NCBI GenBank assembly: GCA_004297725.1 | Contig: SCUS01000064.1 | Location: 39,648-103,647, forward strand | Direction: 5' to 3' | From: Myxococcaceae bacterium | GTDB taxonomy: Bacteria > Myxococcota_A > Polyangia > Polyangiales > Ga0077539 | Length of the DNA: 64,000 nucleotides | Shown: piece after piece, positions 1 through 8,461 of the stretch | Position numbering within the stretch: position 1 is the first letter of the stretch | Layout: every line of letters starts with the position of its first letter | Notes under the pieces: generated by a model | Told to the model about the DNA's origin: nothing | What the model saw: the letters and a program-made list of their open reading frames with translations, nothing else | Database searches by the model: none | Made by a program: the position numbers and the translations under genes

Positions 1-1211
1 CCGTCGGGCTCCTCAAGGAAGAACTCCGCCGGGCGGGCTCGCTGATCATCGCCGCGGCGGACCTCACCGCCGTCCCCGCGGGCGGCGCGCTCGCGGTCGA
101 TCGCGACCGCTTCAGCGCGACCATTACCGCGGCCATCGACGCGCACCCGCTCATCACCCGGGTGTCTGCGGAGGTGACGGAGATCCCCGCCGCGCGGCCG
201 GTGGTGCTCGCGACGGGACCGCTGACCGGCGACGCCCTCGCCAACGACCTCGTGCGCGCCATCGGCGAGGACCAGCTCGCGTACTACGACGCCATCGCGC
301 CCATCGTGTCGGCGGAGTCCATCGACCCCGAGAAGACCTTCCGACAGTCGCGCTACGACAAGGGCGGCGACGACGCGTACATCAACTGCCCGATGAACGC
401 CGAGGAGTACTACGCGTTCATCGACGCGCTCGTGGCGTCGGAGAAGGTCGCGCCTCGGGCCTTCGAGGAGGCGCGCTACTTCGAGGGCTGCCTGCCCGTC
501 GAGGTGATGGCCTCGCGGGGCAAGGACACGCTCGCCTACGGGCCGATGAAGCCCGTGGGGCTGACCGATCCGCGCACCGGCAGGACGCCCTACGCCGTGG
601 TGCAGCTACGGCAGGAGGACTTCGCGGCGACGGCCTACAACCTCGTCGGGTTCCAGACGAGGATGACCTACGGGGCGCAGGCGAAGGTGTTCCGGATGAT
701 CCCGGGCCTGGAGTCGGCGGAGTTCGTGCGCTTCGGCTCGGTGCACCGAAACACCTTCGTCAACGCGCCGCGGGTGCTCACCCCCGCCATGGAGCTCAAG
801 GCTTCGCCCGGGGTCTTCCTGGCGGGGCAGATCACCGGCGTCGAGGGCTACGTCGAGAGCGCCGGCGGGGGCTTTCTCTGCGCGCTGCTGCTGGCCCAGC
901 GGCTCGGCGGCAGGGACCTCGCTCCGCCTCCGCCGACCACGGCGCTGGGGGGACTGCTCACTCACCTCCAGACGCCGCGGGAGGACTTCCAGCCGAGCAA
1001 CCTGACCTGGGCCCTGCTGCCTCCGGTGGTCGATCCGAAGGTGAAGAAGCTCCCCAAGCACGTCCGCCTGGAGCGAGGCGCTCAGCGGGCGCTCGACGAC
1101 CTCGCGGCCTGGCTCCCCCTCGTCGCCGAGGGCTTCGAGGCGCGGCCCATCGCGGCCGCCGAGCCTGCGGTGACGACCTCGTCCGCGGCGGAGTGCGCCA
1201 GCTCGGACTGA
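1..1211 (+). CDS. trmFO: TrmFO, folate-dependent tRNA (uracil-54-C5)-methyltransferase, 5' end cut by window edge
   Basis: TrmFO is an FAD/NAD(P)H enzyme that makes m5U54 in the tRNA T-loop, taking the carbon from methylene-tetrahydrofolate. The frame is open from base 3 (reading [15 protein letters not shown]) with no start codon in the window, so the GTG at 162 is internal and the N-terminal FAD GxGxxG motif lies outside. About 402 residues are present against a usual 435-450. Visible signatures are [25 protein letters not shown] (its Cys matches the catalytic Cys near 226 of the Bacillus enzyme), PVEVMASRG and the C-terminal dinucleotide-site stretch [16 protein letters not shown]. It ends 7 nt before the stop of the convergent gene on the other strand. 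Confidence 0.95.
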   Translation, partial: VGLLKEELRRAGSLIIAAADLTAVPAGGALAVDRDRFSATITAAIDAHPLITRVSAEVTEIPAARPVVLATGPLTGDALANDLVRAIGEDQLAYYDAIAPIVSAESIDPEKTFRQSRYDKGGDDAYINCPMNAEEYYAFIDALVASEKVAPRAFEEARYFEGCLPVEVMASRGKDTLAYGPMKPVGLTDPRTGRTPYAVVQLRQEDFAATAYNLVGFQTRMTYGAQAKVFRMIPGLESAEFVRFGSVHRNTFVNAPRVLTPAMELKASPGVFLAGQITGVEGYVESAGGGFLCALLLAQRLGGRDLAPPPPTTALGGLLTHLQTPREDFQPSNLTWALLPPVVDPKVKKLPKHVRLERGAQRALDDLAAWLPLVAEGFEARPIAAAEPAVTTSSAAECASSD

Positions 1212-1218
1212 GGGGCGC

Positions 1219-2544
1219 TCACTCGGTCGGGACGCCGCCTTCGCGCGGACAGGTCCAGCGGCGGAGGCGGTCCTGGCCGTCGATGGCGAGCAGCGCCCTT
1301 CCCATCCAGGCCATCGGGGGACGCCAGTGCGGCGCCCCCTCCCTCGCGGGGATGCCCGCCACCGCAGCAGGGACCCACCGCGACAGGTCGATCGACGCCC
1401 CCTCGATGGTCGGGTCGAGGTCGATCGATCCGCCGCGCCACGCCACGCGCAGCACCGGGTGGCGGCGAACACACCGCCAGCTCAGCCCGGTCACCACCGG
1501 CCAGCGCACGACGTCCGGGTCGTCGCCAGCGCGGGGGCGCGTCGGGGAAGGGCCGCCGTTCGAGGTCACCCGCACCACCATCCGAGGCTCCGCGGCGTCG
1601 GGGGTGCGCTCCTCCCCGAGGGCGACGACGGAGACGCCGGTCCATGCGAGGGAGGCGTTGTTCCAGTCGACGAGCGGGTCGAAGGTGGCCGTGGGCAGGG
1701 AGGAGATCGTGGCGCCCTCGGTGCGGAGCGAGTGCACGTAGAGGATGCTCCGCACCGCGTCGGCGCCGCGGAGATAGGCGAGGTCGTCGGCCACCCGGAT
1801 GAGGCCCTGAGGCTCGAGCATCGGCGACGCGGCGGACTCGTGACGCACCCGCCGAGAGGCCCCGGCGGGATCGATGGAGAACACCGACCAGGACGCGCAG
1901 CGCTGCCCTCCCTGCGGGCACGGCTCGTCGGCGTCGGTGGCAAGCGCGAGCACCGAGGCGTCGGGGCCCGGGGCGAGCTCCACCCGCGAGCGGGCCCAGC
2001 CGCGGCGCTCGGAGCCCGCGCGGGGCGCGACCGGGTGGCGGTTTACCTGGACAGGTTCTCCGACGACGTCGAGCGAGGGGTGGAGCGACAGCACCGCGAG
2101 CTCGCGGGCACCGCCGCCGCGGTCGTTGAACTCGTCGCTCCGCTCGGAGCCTTCCCCGACGTGGGAGATCCAGGCGACGCGGATCGTCCCCCCGACGGTG
2201 GTCGCCGACAGGGAGAGCACGTTGCCCGGGATGCGTCGAAGCCGCACGCGAGAGCCCACCGCCATGGAGTCGGCGTCGAGCCGCTGCCCGAGCAGGTCGG
2301 TGCGGTTGGATTGCGGGTCGAAGCAGGCGTCGATGATCGCTCCTCCGCGACCCGTCGAGACCACGACGGCCGGGTGGCAGAACCCCTCCGGGAGCCTCTG
2401 TTCATCGTCCGTCGCGGCGTTGGTCGCGAGGTCCTGGGTGGGGCGGTGCAGCGGCGTTTCGCGATCGTGAGCGGGCGCGGGCGAGGCCTCGCGGCGGCAC
2501 GCGAGCGCGATCAGCGTCATCACCAGAGGTGCCCGAGGTCCCAC
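1219..2544 (-). CDS. putative exported lipoprotein of unknown function
   Basis: The product of about 441 aa begins MGPRAPLVMTLIALAC, a short hydrophobic leader ending in a weak lipobox (ALAC), followed by a Pro/Ala-rich tether and a mature part without a domain I recognise. The mature region is rich in beta-type segments and Trp/Arg and ends RRWTCPREGGVPTE. I chose the GTG at 2544 because it gives a compact lipoprotein leader; the ATG at 2520 is an alternative, and the open frame upstream to 2802 is a shadow of the next gene. It is the last gene of the long minus-strand run, 19 nt after the small acidic protein. Calling it a lipoprotein is inference from the leader only. Confidence 0.6.
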   Translation of the reverse strand: MGPRAPLVMTLIALACRREASPAPAHDRETPLHRPTQDLATNAATDDEQRLPEGFCHPAVVVSTGRGGAIIDACFDPQSNRTDLLGQRLDADSMAVGSRVRLRRIPGNVLSLSATTVGGTIRVAWISHVGEGSERSDEFNDRGGGARELAVLSLHPSLDVVGEPVQVNRHPVAPRAGSERRGWARSRVELAPGPDASVLALATDADEPCPQGGQRCASWSVFSIDPAGASRRVRHESAASPMLEPQGLIRVADDLAYLRGADAVRSILYVHSLRTEGATISSLPTATFDPLVDWNNASLAWTGVSVVALGEERTPDAAEPRMVVRVTSNGGPSPTRPRAGDDPDVVRWPVVTGLSWRCVRRHPVLRVAWRGGSIDLDPTIEGASIDLSRWVPAAVAGIPAREGAPHWRPPMAWMGRALLAIDGQDRLRRWTCPREGGVPTE

Positions 2545-2563
2545 GAGAGGGTACTTGAGTACC

Positions 2564-2818
2564 CTATCGGAGGCGGTGGGCGCGAGCCCGAGTGGAGCGT
2601 CGGGCAGGGCCTCGGACGGCCGCCGCCTCGGGGGCGAGCGAGGGGCGAGCGAGGCGCGGCAGGTCGCTCCAGCGGGAGGGCGTCTGCAGGTCGAACTCGA
2701 GCGCGTCGTCGGAGGGATCGGGGAGCTGGAAGGGGGCGGTGACGTCGGTGCAGTCGTCGTCGAGGAGCTCGGCGAAGGAGGCGTCGAGCTCGTCGACTTC
2801 ATCGTAGGACAGCGACAT
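2564..2818 (-). CDS. small acidic protein of unknown function (84 aa)
   Basis: The ATG at 2818 has a good ribosome-binding site (GGGAGA about 8 nt upstream). The N-terminal half is strongly acidic (MSLSYDEVDELDASFAELL, then DDDC and several more Asp/Glu), while the C-terminal third is basic and Ala/Arg-rich, ending TRARAHRLR. There is a single Cys and no signal peptide or membrane segment. It lies 74 nt downstream of the AEC transporter and 19 nt upstream of the putative lipoprotein, so it is probably co-transcribed. I do not recognise a family; the charge asymmetry could suit an adaptor or a precursor peptide, but nothing here proves either. Confidence 0.6.
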   Translation of the reverse strand: MSLSYDEVDELDASFAELLDDDCTDVTAPFQLPDPSDDALEFDLQTPSRWSDLPRLARPSLAPEAAAVRGPARRSTRARAHRLR

Positions 2819-2892
2819 GGTGGGTCTCCCGTGGTGAAGGCTTCGGGGCCCTTGTCGGGAGCGCCGCTCCGGGTCGTTGCGTGGCGGCGCGA

Positions 2893-3846
2893 TCAGCCCG
2901 CGATGGCGCGCAGCACCGGCGACCAGGCCCACAGCGCAGGGACCGAGAGCGCCAGGCTGCTCATGACGATGGCTGCGGCGAGGCGGTCGTCGCAGCGCTC
3001 CTGCGTGGCGATGGCGGCGGCGATGACGGCCGCGGGCATGGAGGCCTGCAGCACCGACACCGCGATGGGGGCGCCGTGGAGGGAGAGCGCGCGCACCACG
3101 AGCAGCGCCAGCGCGGGGGAGAGCACGATCTTGATCGCGAGCGCGGCGATCAGCGGGGCGCGCTGGCCGCGCAGCACCGAGAGGTCGAGGCGAAGCCCGA
3201 GGGCGAGGAAGACCAGCACCGAGGTCGAGGCGCCGATCCACTGGAGCGCCGCGAGCAACGGCGCGGGCGCGGCGAAGCCCGCGAGGTTGAGCGTGAGCCC
3301 GAGGATCACGGACACGGTCGCCGGTCGCCAGAGCACGCTGCGCAGGCTCGTGGAGCGTGCGGTGTTGCCGTCGCGCTCACCGAAGGCCTGGGCGATGGCG
3401 ATGCCGACGGTCCAGAGCAGCGCGGTGGTGTCGATGGTGTCGATGAGCACCGCCGCCTGCGCGGCCTCGGTGTGCTCGGGGAAGAGCACCCGGGTGATCG
3501 GGACGCCGAGGAAGCCCGTGTTGCAGAAGGCCGAGCAGAGCATGACGGTGCCGCGCACCGGGCGGGACCATCCGGCCAGGACGGAGACGGCGTAGCCCGC
3601 GGCGAGGGAGGCGAAGAGCGCCACGGTGCTCGGCACGAGCGACCAGGCCACCGCGACGGTGAGCTGCCGGCGGAGCAGGACGTCGAGGGTGAGCGCCGGG
3701 AGGGTGACGTCGATCACCAGCGCGGTGAGGGCCCCGGCGGCGAGGTCGGCGGGGACTCCGAGTCGGCTGCTGCGGCCGAGGAGGACGCCGATGCCCACGA
3801 GCGCGAGCAGCCCGAGGAGCGTGGGGAGGAGTGCGGCGACGGCCAC
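2893..3846 (-). CDS. AEC-family (auxin efflux carrier-like) permease
   Basis: This is a 317-aa inner-membrane protein with about ten hydrophobic segments in the typical 5+5 layout. It starts at a GTG with MAVAALLPTLLGLLALVGIG and carries the family segment SAFCNTGFLGVPI around residue 105-117. The gap in the middle (around FGERDGNTARSTSLR) is the usual cytoplasmic loop. Family members export small organic anions such as malate or auxin-like compounds; the substrate here cannot be read from sequence. It sits 15 nt after a 55-aa membrane peptide gene. Confidence 0.85.
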   Translation of the reverse strand: MAVAALLPTLLGLLALVGIGVLLGRSSRLGVPADLAAGALTALVIDVTLPALTLDVLLRRQLTVAVAWSLVPSTVALFASLAAGYAVSVLAGWSRPVRGTVMLCSAFCNTGFLGVPITRVLFPEHTEAAQAAVLIDTIDTTALLWTVGIAIAQAFGERDGNTARSTSLRSVLWRPATVSVILGLTLNLAGFAAPAPLLAALQWIGASTSVLVFLALGLRLDLSVLRGQRAPLIAALAIKIVLSPALALLVVRALSLHGAPIAVSVLQASMPAAVIAAAIATQERCDDRLAAAIVMSSLALSVPALWAWSPVLRAIAG

Positions 3847-3861
3847 GGGGGGAGCGGCGCC

Positions 3862-4029
3862 TCAGCGCTGACGCGCGTCGACGTAGAACATGTAGCCGAC
3901 GAGGCACGCCAGGCAGACGAGCGAGATGCCGAGGACGATCGCGACGAGCACGAGCGTGACGCGCAGGCCGGAGGGAGGCACGTGGCGCGGCGGATCGGCG
4001 GGGGAGGACGGGACGGGGGGGTCGCTCAC
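3862..4029 (-). CDS. 55-aa single-pass membrane peptide
   Basis: A short gene read GTG at 4029 to TGA at 3864. The product starts MSDPPVPSSPADPPRHVPPS, a Pro-rich cytoplasmic-looking head, followed by one membrane helix (LRVTLVLVAIVLGISLVCLA through LVGYMFYV) and a short basic tail DARQR. It fits neatly between the second paralog gene (34 nt) and the AEC transporter (15 nt), and its codons end almost always in G or C, which supports real coding. No clear Shine-Dalgarno is visible. Function unknown; it could be a small transporter subunit or regulator. Confidence 0.6.
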   Translation of the reverse strand: MSDPPVPSSPADPPRHVPPSGLRVTLVLVAIVLGISLVCLACLVGYMFYVDARQR

Positions 4030-4063
4030 GGGCGGAGGTATAGGTCCGGGGGTGGTCGAGAGG

Positions 4064-4699
4064 CTAGCGGGAGCAGCCCCATCGGCGGCGCGGCGGCTGG
4101 AAGGACGGCGGACGCACGACGGGGTGCGGCTGCGGCGGAGGCTCGAAGCAGCGGATGCGACGAAACACCGTGGGCTCGTCGATCTGCGCGCCGCCGTCGT
4201 TGTTCACCGACTGGAACTCCTGCAGCGCGGTGTCGATCACGCCGCTGAAGTTGTCGAGGTTGTAGCCGAAGGGGCGCGGCCCGCAGAACACCTGGCGCAC
4301 CTGCCAGCGCGTGCCGTGGAAGTTCAATCGCAGCCCGTCCATGGTGCCCTCCGCGGTCTGCGTGACCACCCAGTGGGAGAGCCCCGGCAGGCAGGGCCCC
4401 GGCTCGCTCACGTTGGGCGGCGTGTCCCAGGAGTAGGCGTCGATCTGCCCCGTGAGCCGGTTGCCGTTCTGGTGGATCTCCAGCACGAACGAGTACCAGG
4501 CCTCGTTGCCGGGGTACCAGCGCAGCGACTTCCAGACCCCTTCGACGGGGTTGGGGCACTGCGCCCGGTCGGCCGGGGGCGGGAGCCGGGCGCGCTGCTC
4601 CTCGACGGTGGCGGGCGCGAGCGAGGGCAGCAGCACCAGCGCCCCGAGCAGCGACACCGCCCCGACGAGCGCGAGGCGACGCCGCAGCCGAGGGCTCAT
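4064..4699 (-). CDS. exported protein, downstream member of a tandem paralog pair
   Basis: 211 aa. An N-terminal signal/anchor (MSPRLRRRLALVGAVSLLGA) is followed by SLAPATVEEQRARLPPP, nearly identical to the leader end of the upstream paralog. The mature part shares with it CxxPxEGVW, CxPGxxHW, GTRW, FCGPRPFGYNLDNF (WCGPRSFGYNLDHF in the paralog), EFQSVNNDGG and PTVFRR(I/V)RC(F/Y)EPP, then a Pro-rich tail. Conserved paired Cys suggest disulfides in the periplasm. Its ATG overlaps the stop of the upstream paralog by 4 nt. I do not recognise the family. Placement at the end of a MoxR-DUF58-transglutaminase operon suggests it is a substrate or effector of that system (inference). Confidence 0.8.
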   Translation of the reverse strand: MSPRLRRRLALVGAVSLLGALVLLPSLAPATVEEQRARLPPPADRAQCPNPVEGVWKSLRWYPGNEAWYSFVLEIHQNGNRLTGQIDAYSWDTPPNVSEPGPCLPGLSHWVVTQTAEGTMDGLRLNFHGTRWQVRQVFCGPRPFGYNLDNFSGVIDTALQEFQSVNNDGGAQIDEPTVFRRIRCFEPPPQPHPVVRPPSFQPPRRRWGCSR

Positions 4700-5361
4700 C
4701 GCGCGCACCCCGAGCGGGACGGCGGGCGGAAGGCCGGGGGCGCGACGACCGGATGCGGCACCACCGGCGGCTCGTAGCAGCGCACGCGACGAAACACCGT
4801 GGGGTCGTTGATCGCCCGGCCGCCGTCGTTGTTCACCGATTGAAACTCCTGGATGGACGGGTCGATCAGCCCGGTGAAATGGTCGAGGTTGTAGCCAAAC
4901 GAGCGCGGCCCGCACCAGACGTTCTCCACCGACCAGCGGGTGCCCCAGAACTCGATGCGACCGCCGTCCGCGAAGCCCTCCGCGGACATTCCCACCTGCC
5001 AGTGGTGGATGCCCGGAGTGCAGAGAGGCGGCGACGATCCCTGCGGCCCGGTGCCGAACCAGGCGTGCGCCGTGATGCGCCCGATCACCGGGATGCGCCC
5101 CGGCACGCCGCGCAGGTTGGGCGAGGCCGCCCCGCGAGGGTCGCGGCGCACGTCGAGGGTGAAGATCATCCACTCGTCATACGGGGACTCGTATTTGTGC
5201 GAGACCCAGACGCCCTCCAGCGGGTCGGCGCAGACCGCCGGAGGAGGGAGGCGCGCCCGCTGCTCCTCCACCGTCGCGGGGGCGAGCGAGGGCAGCAGCA
5301 CCAGCGCGCACCCGAGGCCGATCAGCGCCCACGTGAGCGCGCGCCGACGAGGCCGACTCAC
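4696..5361 (-). CDS. exported protein, upstream member of a tandem paralog pair
   Basis: 221 aa, starting at the GTG at 5361 (MSRPRRRALTWALIGLGCAL), which overlaps the stop of the TPR gene as GTGA. Leader and mature-domain landmarks match the downstream copy: LPSLAPATVEEQRARLPPPA, DPLEGVWVS, CTPGIHHWQVG, WGTRWSVENVWCGPRSFGYN, IQEFQSVNNDGG and FRRVRCYEPP. It has an extra loop (RRDPRGAASPNLRGVPGR) that the other copy lacks. This looks like a gene duplication with moderate divergence. No catalytic motif is evident; a periplasmic structural or binding role is only a guess. Confidence 0.8.
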   Translation of the reverse strand: MSRPRRRALTWALIGLGCALVLLPSLAPATVEEQRARLPPPAVCADPLEGVWVSHKYESPYDEWMIFTLDVRRDPRGAASPNLRGVPGRIPVIGRITAHAWFGTGPQGSSPPLCTPGIHHWQVGMSAEGFADGGRIEFWGTRWSVENVWCGPRSFGYNLDHFTGLIDPSIQEFQSVNNDGGRAINDPTVFRRVRCYEPPVVPHPVVAPPAFRPPSRSGCAR

Positions 5362-7400
5362 GGCGTCGACTCCGGACCGGCGATGTCGCGCAGCACGCCG
5401 TTCATCTGCTCCCTCGCGGCGGCGTCGTTGGCGGTGGTGGTCCCGTCGAGCGAGCGCACGTCCGTGGTCGAGAGCCCCACCCTGGTCGCGAAGGCCTGGG
5501 CATGGAAGGCCAGCACCGAGCGCGCGGCGAAGGCCTCCACCGTCTCGCCGCGGGCTCGCGTGGACTCCGCGCAGGTGAGCTGCGTCGCGAGCGGGGAGCG
5601 CAGGCACATCCGCAGCGCCGCGTCGGTTCCGCTCACCAGCACCTCGAAGCCCCGGTCGTCCGAGCGCAGCCGCGGAGAGCGACCCAGCAGCGCCCCCGCC
5701 CGCTCGACCGCCGCGCCCGCGCCCGTCGTCCGCACGTGCGCCGGGAGCGCGAGCCCCAGGCGGCGCAGGGTGCCCGCGTCCTTCTGCATCGCCCGCTCGT
5801 AGTACCCGTACGACGCCGTGTCGCGGCCCAGCGCGCGCGCCGACTCCGCGGCCACCGCCGCCACCCTCGCCTGCAGCAGCACCTCCGCCGTCGGCAGCGC
5901 CGCGAGCGAGCGCTCGGCCAGCGCGAGCGCCCTCGCCTCGTCGCCCTGCGCGAGGCGCACCTCCGCCTCCAGCGCGTCGTGCAGCGACCTGATCGCGGGG
6001 AACGCCGCCTCCTCGCGCCTCGCGTCCCGCAGCGCCACGGCCACCACGCCGGGGCCGAGCACCCGCACGAGGTCGCCCACCATCCACGTCGGCACCGGCT
6101 CGATGCCTCGGCGCACGTACATCCGAAGCGTCGCGTCGAGGCGGAGCTCGTCGGTGAGCGCGTTGGTCACCCGCTCGTCGTCGGGCCAGGCGCGCGCCCT
6201 CGTGGCGAGGCTCCCGGCGCCGCCGCTCACCCGCCCGGTGAGGCCCGAGACGCTGGCCCGCTCGGCCTCGAGCTCGGCCTCCAGCGTGCGCAGGGCGCGG
6301 CGCAGCAGGGCGTGCGCGCCGAGGGCCTGCTCCTGGTCGCTGGCCACGAGGCCCCGGCGGTCGGGGCGGTCGATGGCGCGGTCGATGAAGCGCAGCCCGG
6401 CGCTCCCCTCGCCCGCCACGAGCAGCACCGTGGCGACGGCGACGTCGGTCTCCGCGCGGTCCTGGTCGCGGAGGTTGGCGGGCTGTCGGACGCGCCAGCG
6501 CTGCATCTCTCGGAGCGCGTCGACGGCCTGCACGGTGCGCCCGGTGTCGAGGTAGAGCCTCGCCAGGAGGCGCCACGGGTTGGCGGTGGTGAACTCCAGC
6601 CGGCGGGTGCCCTCGATGAGCATCCGCTCGGCCTCGTCGAAGCGCAGCACCGCGAGCGCCCCGAGGGCGGCGTTGTACGCGTGCACCGTGACGTGGGGCG
6701 AGGTGGCGGGGTTGGCGTCGGTGCTGCCCTGGGCGCGGCGCACCGCGGACTGGTAGGCGTCGAGGCAGGCCTGGTACTGCGGCTGCCGCGCGCGGGCAGC
6801 GCCCTCGACGGCGCAGAGGGCGTTGCGGCCGAGGGACTGCTGCCACGCGTCGGTGGTGCGGATGGCCCGCTGCGCGAAGCTGCGGGCCTCGGTGAGTCGG
6901 TTGAGGTGCACCAGCGGCCAGGCGTGCTCGGCCAGCAGGTCGGGGTCGTAGAGGTAGTCGTGAAACTCCAGGACCTGGAGCTGGTACTCGTACTCCTCCA
7001 TCTCGCCCGCGAGCGCCTGCGTCGCGAACAGGATCTCCCGGTGGAGCTGCCACGGCGCGCCCGCCACGCGGGTGCTCCCGTAGCGCGTCTCGTAGATCTC
7101 CCTCGCCCGCCCCAGGTGGAACATCGCCCTCGAGAGTGATCCCTCGGCCTCGCGCAGCGCGCAGCCGAGGACGTAGTTGCCGACGATGGAGTCGGGGTCG
7201 ACGCGCAGCACCGCCTCGGCCTTCGCCCGGGCCGTCACGAGGCGGTTGTCGTTGTAGAGCCGCAGGGCCTCCTGCTCGAGGGCGGTGGCCTGCGCGGGGA
7301 CGTTCTGGGCGACGCCCGAGCGGCCGCCGGACAGCGCCAGCGCGCCGGCCAGCAGCAGCCAGAGCCCCCGTCGCATCCGTCGTCCTCGGGGGGCGGTCAT
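5358..7400 (-). CDS. exported TPR-repeat protein of the MoxR operon
   Basis: 680 aa. A basic start (MTAPRGRRMRRGLWLLLAGA) leads into a signal peptide ending near GVAQNVPAQ, then long alpha-helical tetratricopeptide-like repeats (for example ALRLYNDNRLVTARAKAEAV and RLLARLYLDTGRTVQAVDAL) over most of residues 45-600. The C-terminal 100 residues contain the Cys pair in RMCLRSPLATQLTCAEST. TPR proteins in MoxR operons are usually protein-interaction scaffolds in the periplasm. It overlaps the moxR stop (ATGA at 7397-7400) and the next gene (GTGA at 5358-5361), so expression is coupled. An internal ATG at 7376 is an alternative start. Confidence 0.85.
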   Translation of the reverse strand: MTAPRGRRMRRGLWLLLAGALALSGGRSGVAQNVPAQATALEQEALRLYNDNRLVTARAKAEAVLRVDPDSIVGNYVLGCALREAEGSLSRAMFHLGRAREIYETRYGSTRVAGAPWQLHREILFATQALAGEMEEYEYQLQVLEFHDYLYDPDLLAEHAWPLVHLNRLTEARSFAQRAIRTTDAWQQSLGRNALCAVEGAARARQPQYQACLDAYQSAVRRAQGSTDANPATSPHVTVHAYNAALGALAVLRFDEAERMLIEGTRRLEFTTANPWRLLARLYLDTGRTVQAVDALREMQRWRVRQPANLRDQDRAETDVAVATVLLVAGEGSAGLRFIDRAIDRPDRRGLVASDQEQALGAHALLRRALRTLEAELEAERASVSGLTGRVSGGAGSLATRARAWPDDERVTNALTDELRLDATLRMYVRRGIEPVPTWMVGDLVRVLGPGVVAVALRDARREEAAFPAIRSLHDALEAEVRLAQGDEARALALAERSLAALPTAEVLLQARVAAVAAESARALGRDTASYGYYERAMQKDAGTLRRLGLALPAHVRTTGAGAAVERAGALLGRSPRLRSDDRGFEVLVSGTDAALRMCLRSPLATQLTCAESTRARGETVEAFAARSVLAFHAQAFATRVGLSTTDVRSLDGTTTANDAAAREQMNGVLRDIAGPESTP

Positions 7401-8461
7401 CGCCGCATCGTGCTCCGGGTGAGGCGCTCGAGGGGCTCGGTGAGGCACTCGCGCAACACCGCGTCGACGTTGTCGGTGCCCGGCGCGAGCTCGAGCCGGT
7501 GGCCGAAGATGTACGGCGCGAGCGCCTCGACGTCCTCGGCGCTGACGTAGTCGCGCACGCGGGTGAGCGCCCTCGCCTGGAGCGCGGGGATCATCAGCAC
7601 CAGCGAGCGGGTCGAGGCCCCCTGGAGGATGCGCGGGTCGGAGCGGGTGCGCCCGGCGATGTCGACGAGGCACTCGCGCACCTCCGGCGCCACGTGGATC
7701 TGGTTCTCCACGACGGCGCGCGCCTCGACGATCTCCGTGCGGGTGACGCGCGGGAGCTCGCTGCCGGCGCCGGCGCGGCGGGCCTTGAAGCTCGCGAGCA
7801 CCTCGAGCTCCGCCTCGCGGTTGATGTGGTGCATCTTCACCTTGAAGAGGAAGCGGTCGAGCTGCGCCGACGGGAGGGGGAAGGTGCCGGCGAGGTCGAG
7901 GGGGTTCTGCGTGGCGATGACGAAGAAGAGCTCGTCGAGCCGGCGGGTGCGGTTGTCGATGGTGGTCTGCTTCTCGGCCATCGCCTCGAGCATCGCGGAC
8001 TGCACCTTCGGCGAGGTGCGGTTGATCTCGTCGGCCAGCACCACGTGCGCGAAGATGGGCCCCGCGCGGAAGAAGAACTTGTTGGTGTTGGGGTCGAAGA
8101 TCGTCGTCCCGGTGACGTCGCTCGGCAGCAGGTCGGGCGTGAACTGGATGCGCCGGAAGGTCGAGATGTCGTCGTCGGGCTTGTCGTCGATGATGCAGTC
8201 GCCCAGGGCCTTGGCCAGCGTGGTCTTGCCCGAGCCGGGGTAGTCCTCGAGCAGCATGTGGCCGTCCGCGAGGAGGGCGATCACGAGCAGCTCGATGACC
8301 TCGTCGCGACCGCGCACCGCCGTCTGGAGCCGCGACCGCAGGCGCTGCACCACGCTGTACGCGCCGTTGAGGTCGGTGATCGGCGGCGCGGGCGTGTGGG
8401 TGACGTGCTCGCTCTGGATGAAATCGCTGTCCATAGGCTTGGTCTTGTCTCCTGTGATCAT
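7397..8461 (-). CDS. MoxR-family AAA+ ATPase
   Basis: 354 aa. Walker A reads DYPGSGKTT (73-81), Walker B VVLADEINR (140-148), followed by TSPKVQSAMLEAMAE and the sensor-1 stretch FFVIATQNPLDLAGTFPLP, all diagnostic of MoxR. The C-terminal lid domain contains PRILQGASTRS. MoxR ATPases act as chaperones for maturing partner complexes, usually together with DUF58/VWA proteins encoded beside them. Start: the ATG at 8461 overlaps the transglutaminase gene stop by 4 nt; the ATG at 8434 follows an AGGAG motif but at a long 13-nt spacing. Confidence 0.95.
   Translation of the reverse strand: MITGDKTKPMDSDFIQSEHVTHTPAPPITDLNGAYSVVQRLRSRLQTAVRGRDEVIELLVIALLADGHMLLEDYPGSGKTTLAKALGDCIIDDKPDDDISTFRRIQFTPDLLPSDVTGTTIFDPNTNKFFFRAGPIFAHVVLADEINRTSPKVQSAMLEAMAEKQTTIDNRTRRLDELFFVIATQNPLDLAGTFPLPSAQLDRFLFKVKMHHINREAELEVLASFKARRAGAGSELPRVTRTEIVEARAVVENQIHVAPEVRECLVDIAGRTRSDPRILQGASTRSLVLMIPALQARALTRVRDYVSAEDVEALAPYIFGHRLELAPGTDNVDAVLRECLTEPLERLTRSTMRR

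Noticed and set aside
2881..4248. 455-codon plus-strand frame across the AEC gene
   Set aside because: Arg/Glu/His-rich composition typical of a shadow; the minus strand has clear membrane helices.
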